From a bacterium (GTDB lineage Bacteria > Planctomycetota > UBA1135 > UBA2386): 64,000 nt of DNA. The position numbers and the translations under genes were made by a program. The stretch lies in contig JAUILN010000002.1 of assembly GCA_030432695.1 (NCBI GenBank), forward strand, positions 682,001 to 746,000, written 5' to 3'. The notes under the pieces are model-generated. The model was not told the DNA's origin and did no database searches. It worked only from the letters and a program-made list of their open reading frames with translations. How positions within the stretch are numbered: position 1 is the first letter of the stretch; each line of letters opens with the position of its first letter. Shown in pieces: positions 1 through 6,755 of the stretch.

Positions 1-2
1 TG

Positions 3-1091
3 GTGGTCGAATCGCACGCCGAGGGAACCACGAGTGCCGACGGCGCCTTCCTGCTGCGGGCGACAGCCGGGCTGCGCTATGCACTGCGTCTGCCGGGACC
101 TGGCCACGTGCCCATGGTGGTCCAGGACGTCCACCTCGAAGACCCAGAGCCGCTGCGCGTCGAGATCTCTGCCGGCGCCTCGGTCTTGGGCCGCATCACT
201 CCACTCGCGGTGCTCGAGCAGCTGCGGGCCATCGCGCGCTCGGACGATCCATCCGGCCGGCGCGGCGTCGGCGTCTTCCTCTTGCCCGATCCAGCTTCCC
301 CGATCGGCATACCGGATCAACGGACCTCGCCTCTGGGCCAGCCCATCGACGTGGACGGACGCTTCCGCATCGCCGGCCTCCCGCCCGGCACCTGGGACGT
401 CGTGATCCACTGGACTCCGGACGCGGCGCCGTTAGGCGGTTGGACCGGGAAGAGCGAGTACATGCTGCGAGGTCTGCAGATCGCCAGCGGCGAGCACCAC
501 GAGATCGAATGCGACATCGCGGATCTGGCGCGCGTCGAATGCTCGTTCCTCGTCCGGGCCAATGGGGAGCCCGCCGCCGCGAGGCTCGAGTTCCGCTCGG
601 AAGACAGGCCGGGCCGCAATGAGCGAGCAGTCGCAGACGAGGAGGGTCGCACCACGGTGATGCTGCCAGCCGGGAGCTGGACTTCGTCGGTGGAGTTCCA
701 GGTCGGCAGGCTGTGGATCCGAGCGCCGGGACCCGCGTTCTCCACGAGCACCGCGACGAGCCGACCGATCGAGGTGTCGGTCCACAGCGGCCGACGCCGC
801 GTTCGCCTGGAACGACCCGATGGAACTCCGGCAGCCGGGGTGCGCCTCTTCGGCGTTGCTGCGCAGCCGACCGATGTGCAGGGACGGACCACGCTGGTCG
901 GGGCCGCTGGCCCGGTGCAGGTCTACGTCGCCCGTCAGGCCGATGAGGCCATGGCCCAGATGACCTGGCTGATGGGCCGAGGGCGAACGACGATCCCCGA
1001 GGGATTCCTGAGCCTCGGCGAAGTCCTCCTTCCCGACACCCCCGCCGAGGAATTCGTCCTCCGCCTACCCTCCGACTGGGCCCGCGACTGA
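3..1091 (+). CDS. C-terminal part of a large carboxypeptidase-regulatory-like protein (5' end outside window)
   Basis: The frame is open to the left window edge, so the N-terminus is missing; 362 residues are visible. The sequence is made of repeated beta-sandwich-like units in which short phrases such as DGRFRIAGLPPGTWDVV and DVQGRTTLVGAAGPVQVYV recur. This is the usual look of carboxypeptidase regulatory-like (CarboxypepD_reg / Ig-like) extracellular domains. Two complete genes in this window (6756-9683 and 12570-15227) have the same kind of C-terminal half behind an ECF sigma domain and one membrane helix, so this may be the tail of a third such fusion; that is inference. It ends in TGA, followed after a few bases by a palindromic repeat and an ECF sigma gene on the same strand. 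No catalytic motif is visible. Confidence 0.7.
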   Translation: MVESHAEGTTSADGAFLLRATAGLRYALRLPGPGHVPMVVQDVHLEDPEPLRVEISAGASVLGRITPLAVLEQLRAIARSDDPSGRRGVGVFLLPDPASPIGIPDQRTSPLGQPIDVDGRFRIAGLPPGTWDVVIHWTPDAAPLGGWTGKSEYMLRGLQIASGEHHEIECDIADLARVECSFLVRANGEPAAARLEFRSEDRPGRNERAVADEEGRTTVMLPAGSWTSSVEFQVGRLWIRAPGPAFSTSTATSRPIEVSVHSGRRRVRLERPDGTPAAGVRLFGVAAQPTDVQGRTTLVGAAGPVQVYVARQADEAMAQMTWLMGRGRTTIPEGFLSLGEVLLPDTPAEEFVLRLPSDWARD

Positions 1092-1096
1092 GGCAA

Positions 1097-1131
1097 GGGT
1101 GAACAACTCGGCCGGGTCGAACTGTTCACTC
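1097..1131. repeat. Palindromic intergenic repeat, copy 1
   Basis: Arms GTGAACAACTCG and CGAACTGTTCAC flank a GCCGGGT centre. It lies just after the stop of the preceding gene and before the ECF sigma gene. It is an imperfect member of the family best seen at 20559-20599 and 29735-29775. Confidence 0.7.
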
Positions 1132-1191
1132 CTCCAAGGAGAGATGGAGTTTGCCGACCCCCTCGGCTTCGCTCCGGCATGTAGCTGCCGG

Positions 1192-1734
1192 ATGATGACC
1201 GAACCGAGGATGCGACCGCGCGACGTCGAGGCTCCGGAGCCACCCGATGGGGTGGAGGCGCTGGTGCGGCGGCACCAGGCGGCGGTGTGGCGCTACCTGC
1301 GGGTGCTGGGCGCCGACCGGGAGACCGCCGACGAACTACTGCAGGAGACCTTCGTGGTGCTGCTGCGCGGTGGCTTCGAGGTGCGGAGCGACGCCGCGAC
1401 GCGCGGCTATCTGCGGGAGACCGCGCGGCGGCTGTGGCTGGGTGACCGGCGGCGCCGGCGGGCGGTCCGCGAGGTCGAGGAGGCGGATCTGGTGTGGCAC
1501 GGCGCGGTCGGCGAGGGCGACGGCCAGGAGCAGGTCGAGGCGCTCCGGCGATGCCTGGACGGCCTGGCGCCGCGGGCGCGGACCGCGCTGATTGCGTGTC
1601 GGGTCGAGGAACGGCGTCGCGACGACGTGGCGGCCGAACTCGGGCTCGAGGTGGAAGGGCTGAAGACCTTGCTGCGGCGGACCCTGGACGGGCTGCGCGA
1701 CTGCATGACACGGAGGACGCGAGATGGTCGATGA
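1192..1734 (+). CDS. ECF-type RNA polymerase sigma factor
   Basis: Small sigma-70 family protein of about 180 residues. Region 2 is visible as VEALVRRHQAAVWRYL and DRETADELLQETFVVLL, and region 4 as LAPRARTALIACRVEERRRDDVAAELGLEVEGLKTLLRRTL. It should direct RNA polymerase to a small regulon. The start is uncertain: the frame is open from 1099, inside the upstream palindrome. ATG 1144 follows AAGGAG too closely to be ideal. ATG 1192 begins nearest to the conserved domain, although its Shine-Dalgarno is weak. The last 11 bases overlap the next gene, which points to translational coupling with the membrane LRR protein. That protein is the obvious candidate for its regulator or output. Confidence 0.85.
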   Translation: MMTEPRMRPRDVEAPEPPDGVEALVRRHQAAVWRYLRVLGADRETADELLQETFVVLLRGGFEVRSDAATRGYLRETARRLWLGDRRRRRAVREVEEADLVWHGAVGEGDGQEQVEALRRCLDGLAPRARTALIACRVEERRRDDVAAELGLEVEGLKTLLRRTLDGLRDCMTRRTRDGR

Positions 1735-3289
1735 CGGATCGAAAGCAATGGGGATGGTAGACGCGCGGCTCGTCGCGGGCCTGCTCGGTGAAGCGGCGGG
1801 TCGCGAATCGGTGCCGGACGTCGCCGAGCGCGTGGTGGGTCGGCTGGCCGAGCTGGCCGCCACCCGACGCGTCCATCGGACGCGCTGGTCGACCGCCGCG
1901 CTGCTGACGCTCGGGCTCGGCGCGCTGGCGTGGATCGCGGTCCGCTCCCGCGACGCCGCCGACGATCCGCCTGCCGATCCACCGGCGATCGAAGCGCCGC
2001 AGGATCCGGTCGAGGCCGATCCGCTGCCCACGGCGGTGGTGGTCCTGGCCCTCTCCGAGGCACCGGACGACGCGCGAAACGTCCGTCTGGAAGTCGTTGG
2101 CGAAGGCGAGGGTTGGTTCGAGGGGATCGAGAAGCTGACCCGCCTCGAGCGCCTGGAACTCGGCGATGCGCGCAGTTCGCCCGGCCGCGCGGTGCCACGG
2201 CCGCGCACCGCGCAGGTCATCCAACACGATGCGTTCGCACCGCTGACGGACTGCGGCAGCCTGCGCATTCTCCAGTTCCGCGGCCTCGCCGGAATCCAGG
2301 CCACGCACGTCGCCTCGCTCGCCGGCCTGCCCGCGCTACGCGCGCTGCACTTCGACAGCTCCGGCGAGAAGCTCGATCCCGCCCTGGCCGGGGCGATCGC
2401 ACAGCTCCCGGCTCTCGAGTCGTTGGACCTGCGTGGCTCGCCGGTGACCACCGAGGGGCTCGAACGCCTGGCTCGGATCGAATCACTGCGCGAACTCGGC
2501 TTCCGCGCCAACCCTGGCCTCGACGCGAAGGGCATGGCCGTGATCGCGTCGATCGGGCACCTGCGAAGCCTCGCGCTCCGGCAAATCGACAACGCGATGA
2601 ACATGTTCACCAACCGCGGCGCGCCTACCGGTTTCAAACTGCTCGACCCGGAGTTCCTGAAGACCCTGCCGGCGCTCGAGCACCTCGACCTCGCCGACAA
2701 CCTGATCTTCCCCGAACGCGTCGCGGCACTGCCGAAGTCGCTGCGGAGCCTGTCGCTCGCCGGCGTCCTGGGACTGGAGAACGGCATCGAGGGCTTCGCT
2801 GCGGCATTGCTCGCGCTGCCGGAGCTGCGGTCCCTCGAGTTCCACGCCGGCACCAGGCCGTCGGAGTTCGCGCGCCTCGCGAAGAAAGACGTGCCGTTCG
2901 TCGATCCGGAACTGGCAATCCTCGAGCAGACCCTGACCGCGCGGCTCTTCGAGCGACTGGTCATCGGCCGTTTGCCACAGCGAGAAGGGCCACTTGCCGA
3001 GGCCCTGGCAGCTCAGAGCCTGCTGCGGGAACTCCGCATCACCTGGAGCATGTCTCGCGGCGAGAGCGAAGAGACGCTCGACCTCGGCTTCGCCGCACAC
3101 CTCGCCAACCTGGAGGTTCTGGTGCTCGACATCCACCACGGGCAGGCGGCGAAGCGCCTCGACGCGCTGGACTTCGCGCCGCTCGCCGAGCTGCCGAAGC
3201 TGCGTCGGCTGGTGCTCCCGGGCTGGCGCGGCAGGCACCTGAATCGCGCGCGCGAAGCGCTGCGCTCCACGGTCGAGGTGAGCCACTGA
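1724..3289 (+). CDS. Membrane-anchored leucine-rich-repeat protein, coupled to ECF sigma factor
   Basis: 521 residues. A cytoplasmic N-terminal segment of about 45 residues is followed by one hydrophobic helix (TAALLTLGLGALAWIAV, roughly residues 50-70). Then comes an acidic Pro/Asp-rich linker and a long series of leucine-rich repeats with LxxLxLxxN-like units, for example LERLELGDARS, LRILQFRGLAG, LESLDLRGSPV and LEHLDLADNL. The topology suggests an extracytoplasmic ligand- or protein-binding LRR domain tethered to a short cytoplasmic tail. The gene overlaps the upstream ECF sigma gene by 11 bp. Position and topology resemble an anti-sigma factor, but no zinc-binding anti-sigma motif (HxxxCxxC) is visible, so that role is inference. 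Two further in-frame ATGs (1748, 1754) could be the true start. Confidence 0.75.
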   Translation: MVDDGSKAMGMVDARLVAGLLGEAAGRESVPDVAERVVGRLAELAATRRVHRTRWSTAALLTLGLGALAWIAVRSRDAADDPPADPPAIEAPQDPVEADPLPTAVVVLALSEAPDDARNVRLEVVGEGEGWFEGIEKLTRLERLELGDARSSPGRAVPRPRTAQVIQHDAFAPLTDCGSLRILQFRGLAGIQATHVASLAGLPALRALHFDSSGEKLDPALAGAIAQLPALESLDLRGSPVTTEGLERLARIESLRELGFRANPGLDAKGMAVIASIGHLRSLALRQIDNAMNMFTNRGAPTGFKLLDPEFLKTLPALEHLDLADNLIFPERVAALPKSLRSLSLAGVLGLENGIEGFAAALLALPELRSLEFHAGTRPSEFARLAKKDVPFVDPELAILEQTLTARLFERLVIGRLPQREGPLAEALAAQSLLRELRITWSMSRGESEETLDLGFAAHLANLEVLVLDIHHGQAAKRLDALDFAPLAELPKLRRLVLPGWRGRHLNRAREALRSTVEVSH

Positions 3290-3330
3290 AGTCTGTCGTA
3301 GCTGGTGCCAGGCACCAACTACGACAGACT
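3290..3330. repeat. 41-nt near-perfect palindrome between genes
   Basis: The left arm 3290-3309 and right arm 3311-3330 are reverse complements at 19 of 20 positions around a single central A. The core is TGGTGCC-A-GGCACCA. It starts on the base after the LRR gene's TGA and ends 2 bases before the GTG of the methyltransferase gene. It differs in sequence from the GTGAACGG family. It has no T-tract, so it is not a classical intrinsic terminator. Confidence 0.85.
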
Positions 3331-3332
3331 CC

Positions 3333-4082
3333 GTGAGCGCGGGGGTGGACACCGCAACGGACCGAGCGACACGCGGCGAAGTGTCGAGACTCTCCGCTAT
3401 ACTCTCCAAGATCGTGGCGCCCCCCCCGCATTATCCTCCGCGATTACGACCACTCGGGCTGGCGAGTGCATTCGATCGGCTTCGCGTGGGACTATGGTGC
3501 ATGAACCTCGTAGATATGGCGGTAAGGCGAGAAGTCCTCCGATTGCACGCCGTGACGACAAGCCATCGCATCGTAGAAATCGGTGCCGGGTCCGGAACGC
3601 TCGCCCGAGAGATCCTGGATCGCAACGCAGATTGCCGATACCTGGCTACCGACCTGAGCGGACGGCTGCTACGCCTCGCCGCTACCAAGATCGCGCCACA
3701 CCATGAGCGTACGCTACTCGTAAGGGTCGATCCCGAACCTCGCCAGCCCTTGGCCAGCGGCATTGCCGACCTCCTCATATCGCTCTACGTGGTGGATATG
3801 CTCGAGCCCTCGGGTATCCGGGCGCTCTTCGACGAGGCCTACAGGATTCTGCCCCCGAGTGGCACGCTTTGCCTCGTTGGAATGCACCCAGGACAGCGAC
3901 CGACCTGGGCCGAGCGACTGTGGCTCTGGCTCTACCGAATCGATCCAGGCTGGGTGGGCGGAAGCCGCCCCGTTCAGATCGAGCCATACATCGACCCGGA
4001 ACGCTGGGAGAATGTCCGGATCCGCACCGTCGAGTGCTGGGGCTTGACGTCTGGCATCGTCACGGCAACTCGGCGGCGCTGA
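3333..4082 (+). CDS. Class I SAM-dependent methyltransferase
   Basis: 249 residues. SAM-binding motif I is clear (VEIGAGSGTLAREIL, residues 81 onward), followed by an acidic residue region (YLATDLSGRLLRLA). A later motif DLLISLYVVDMLEP and a post-motif region RILPPSGTLCLVGMHP are typical of Methyltransf_11/25 proteins. The substrate is not evident. The GTG start at 3333 touches the upstream palindrome; ATG 3501 is an alternative just ahead of the Rossmann fold, but the N-terminal stretch with YPPRLRPLGLASAFDRLR looks native. The 3' end overlaps the convergent isoprenoid-synthase-like gene by 23 bp. Base composition here is less GC-rich than in neighbouring regions. With the next two genes it may form a small accessory biosynthetic cluster (inference). 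Confidence 0.8.
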   Translation: MSAGVDTATDRATRGEVSRLSAILSKIVAPPPHYPPRLRPLGLASAFDRLRVGLWCMNLVDMAVRREVLRLHAVTTSHRIVEIGAGSGTLAREILDRNADCRYLATDLSGRLLRLAATKIAPHHERTLLVRVDPEPRQPLASGIADLLISLYVVDMLEPSGIRALFDEAYRILPPSGTLCLVGMHPGQRPTWAERLWLWLYRIDPGWVGGSRPVQIEPYIDPERWENVRIRTVECWGLTSGIVTATRRR

Positions 4083-5721
4083 GATACTCTGCAACCGCGA
4101 GCCGTTCGAAATCGAACAACATCGAGTCCGGGTCGATATGAGGCACGCACCGCAGAGACTCCGGATCGAAACCGGCGCCCAGAACGGAGATCAGGCGATC
4201 CGCAGGCACCGAACCTGCCGCCATGGCGAGACTGAAGGTATGCACCATGGCCAACGCGACTCCACGTGCGCACGAACGCGAACCACTGGACTCCGCGAGC
4301 CAAGCGCCGAAGTCGTAATACTGGACGAACGGGTCCTCTCGTGATGCACCCGTGATCCACAAGGTCACCGGACTGATCGAGCCGTCCTCGAAGTCCTCGG
4401 CAGCATCCCAGATGTCGTCACCGAGCTGGTTGAAGTACGCGACGGGCGCCATATCCGCATAGTCACTCCAATGGAGTCTGAATCCGCAAATCTCCGCCGT
4501 GGCGGCACGCACCAAGAGCGACTTCTCCAGGGCAAGCCGGATGAAGATTTCACCTCTCTGGACGGAGGAATCGAGCCTCGTACGAGCGCCGTCGACGTGA
4601 GCTGCCAGGACCGACTCGATCGCCGTCGCGACCCGATCCCGATCCACAGACCGAATGTCGAGCAGGCGTCGCATTGCTACGGTGATCGGCGCATCGTCAT
4701 CCGACTCGATGTGCCCGCTTCTCGGTTCGCCGCGGAGCGCGACCAGCATCGCGGCTTCGAGTCTTTGCCGATCCGCAGGAGTAGACGTACGCCGATCCAG
4801 GACATCATCGACCAAGGGATAGGTAAGCGCCCAGTAGAACGACAACCGCACGACCTCGGCTATGGCGCCGGGCCCGACTCGACCCTCGGCACGGCGGGCC
4901 GCAGCGCACCCGATCAAGGTCCCTATAGCGAGCTTTGCGAATCGTCCAGCACCACCTGTGAGCCATACGGATTCGGAAGTCCTTTCCAACAGGGGCCAGG
5001 CCTCCTGCACGGCAAATCGTTCGATCTCGGTATCGAACTCTTGCCAGTCATGATCCGCCCAGGAAACCTCTGGCCCGAACATCTCTCGAATGACCGCATT
5101 CGGGCTGGAGCCAAAGCGCGGAATCGAACCGCGTGCGGCGATACGGCGAGCAATCCAACGCAGCAGCCGAATCTGCATGCACAGCCACATTCGATCGAGT
5201 CGATCCCGCCATCCTTCGCCTACGACGCCGCGGCCTCGACACGCCTTCAGCGTCCGAAGATACATCCGCCGGATCGTCACGAAGGGATCGAGCGGGACCC
5301 GTACCCGGCGACGAACGCCGTCGCCGCTATGCACAACCACTGCCAGCAGAGGGTAAGCCCGCTTGCCGAGCTGGCGCATCTCGTGGTTCAGCACACGACT
5401 CGCCGCCCCGAGGGGGTCATCTACGCTCCGATCGTCGGGAGCGCACTCCTGAAACCGCAGGTATTCGAGCATGGCACCGCGGTCTCGAAAGGCGAGAAAC
5501 ACGGAGGCGAGATAGCCCGGCCAGCCGCCGGGCATGACCATGCGCTCGAATGCCTGGGGCATGAAGTGGGAGCGAAGGAACCGGCTGATCTGCAACAACT
5601 CCGCTCCGACCCGACTTCGACCGCGTTCCAGTGAGTCGCGATCTCCGCGCCAAGTACGAAACGCCGCGAGCGTCGCGTCCGAGAGGCCGCGAATGCGGCT
5701 GCGATCCGGGACCGATTCCAT
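4060..5721 (-). CDS. Class I isoprenoid-synthase-like protein
   Basis: 553 residues. The C-terminal half carries two aspartate-rich motifs at the spacing expected for a class I isoprenoid synthase fold: YPLVDDVLD (DDxxD at residues 305-309) and FNQLGDDIWDAAEDFEDG (second DDxxD at 435-439). Both face the diphosphate-binding Mg2+ cluster in polyprenyl synthases and related terpene cyclases. The second motif resembles the FQxxDDxxD of polyprenyl synthetases. The first 230 residues are not recognised; they are rich in Arg and aromatic residues and may be a separate helical domain. This makes the protein much longer than ordinary prenyl synthases (about 300-350). It lies 7 bp downstream of a YidD-like membrane gene on the same strand and converges on a methyltransferase gene. 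The fold call is fairly secure; substrate and product are unknown. Confidence 0.65.
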   Translation of the reverse strand: MESVPDRSRIRGLSDATLAAFRTWRGDRDSLERGRSRVGAELLQISRFLRSHFMPQAFERMVMPGGWPGYLASVFLAFRDRGAMLEYLRFQECAPDDRSVDDPLGAASRVLNHEMRQLGKRAYPLLAVVVHSGDGVRRRVRVPLDPFVTIRRMYLRTLKACRGRGVVGEGWRDRLDRMWLCMQIRLLRWIARRIAARGSIPRFGSSPNAVIREMFGPEVSWADHDWQEFDTEIERFAVQEAWPLLERTSESVWLTGGAGRFAKLAIGTLIGCAAARRAEGRVGPGAIAEVVRLSFYWALTYPLVDDVLDRRTSTPADRQRLEAAMLVALRGEPRSGHIESDDDAPITVAMRRLLDIRSVDRDRVATAIESVLAAHVDGARTRLDSSVQRGEIFIRLALEKSLLVRAATAEICGFRLHWSDYADMAPVAYFNQLGDDIWDAAEDFEDGSISPVTLWITGASREDPFVQYYDFGAWLAESSGSRSCARGVALAMVHTFSLAMAAGSVPADRLISVLGAGFDPESLRCVPHIDPDSMLFDFERLAVAEYLSAAELP

Positions 5722-5728
5722 GACCGGC

Positions 5729-6592
5729 TCAGTCCCCCTCGGATCGGGAGAGGTGGCTCACCGCGAGTAGGACTGCATCGACCGCAGCCCAGCCCAGCGC
5801 AATAGCGACCTTCTTGGGCCACCAGAACCCGAACAGCGTCAGCTTCGTCAGCCCCGAACCTGCGAACTCCGCCACCGAATCTTGCAGCTCGGCGACACCC
5901 CAACTGGTTCCCCAGAAGTCGAGATCTACCAGCCCGGCAATCAGGCCGTCCAGGAACAGGACACCCACCGAGACGATCCAGCTCCAGATGATGAACGGGC
6001 TCGCATCCTCCCGTCGGAGCAACGCCCGAACTGCGCAGACATCGAGGACGAGAGCGAGCACGAACACCGGCCAGAGAGCGGAGCCCGCACCGCCGAGGAA
6101 CGAGGGGGCCATCCACTCGAAGAGCCACTCGAAGAGCCAATGGGTCCATCCCAGGTGATAGGCGCCGGCCAACAGGTAGCGTATGCAGCACGTGACGACG
6201 TAGAGCTGGATGATGACTCGACGCACCGCCGCGACGTGCAAATCGAGTTCGCAACAGGCTGCCTCCTCCTCCTCCGACAGCGACCCTACTATCGGAATAT
6301 CGCTCCCGGCCAACACCATTGCATGGGCATCTGCGCAGCGTCCGAACTGACCGCGGATCCGTTCGAAGGCCACCGCTGGCGACGCCTCGCGCAGAAGCCG
6401 GAGCGCTACCGTGCTGCAAGATTGGTCCCAGCCGTAAAGGACGCCACTCGCGCACCGGCGACGCCGAAGTGGGGAAACATGCCGGCGGTAGAGTATGACG
6501 AGGCCGACGAGACAGGCGGACAGGAGACGAGAGATGGTCACTTCGCGGGAAGTGAACCGTTGCGGAACGCGATCCGGTCGAGGATTTCGCAA
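5729..6592 (-). CDS. YidD-like N-terminal domain fused to multi-spanning membrane protein
   Basis: 287 residues. Residues 20-85 resemble the membrane-insertion factor YidD: a hydrophobic start, then LYRRHVSPLRRRRC and QSCSTVALRLLRE, comparable to the YidD pattern with ISPL, C and PTCSxYA. The rest has about four transmembrane segments (for example VIIQLYVVTCCIRYLLAGAY and WIVSVGVLFLDGLIAGLV) and an acidic loop SLSEEEEAACCELDLH. The open frame begins at a TTG (6592); GTG 6541 (VTISRLL) is an equally plausible start. It is 7 bp upstream of the isoprenoid-synthase-like gene and probably co-transcribed, so a role in handling a membrane or lipid product is possible. The YidD similarity is by eye and covers only the N-terminal third. 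Confidence 0.55.
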   Translation of the reverse strand: MRNPRPDRVPQRFTSREVTISRLLSACLVGLVILYRRHVSPLRRRRCASGVLYGWDQSCSTVALRLLREASPAVAFERIRGQFGRCADAHAMVLAGSDIPIVGSLSEEEEAACCELDLHVAAVRRVIIQLYVVTCCIRYLLAGAYHLGWTHWLFEWLFEWMAPSFLGGAGSALWPVFVLALVLDVCAVRALLRREDASPFIIWSWIVSVGVLFLDGLIAGLVDLDFWGTSWGVAELQDSVAEFAGSGLTKLTLFGFWWPKKVAIALGWAAVDAVLLAVSHLSRSEGD

Positions 6593-6755
6593 TTCTGATC
6601 GACTCCGCTACCGGGAGGTATCGGTAGGGGTTCCGGGCTTCCGGGAATCGGGTTCGAACGGAACCTCGATTCGCGTTGCGGTCGGCGTCCAACAAGACGT
6701 CCCGAGAATGAGCTGGCGGGTAGTCGGCGCCAAGTATCGGACCTGGCAGAGACGG

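Noticed and set aside
5108..5140. tRNA T-arm-like sequence (CGCGG-TTCGATT-CCGCG) on the minus strand
   Set aside because: No matching acceptor, D or anticodon arms upstream; it lies inside the isoprenoid-synthase-like coding region.
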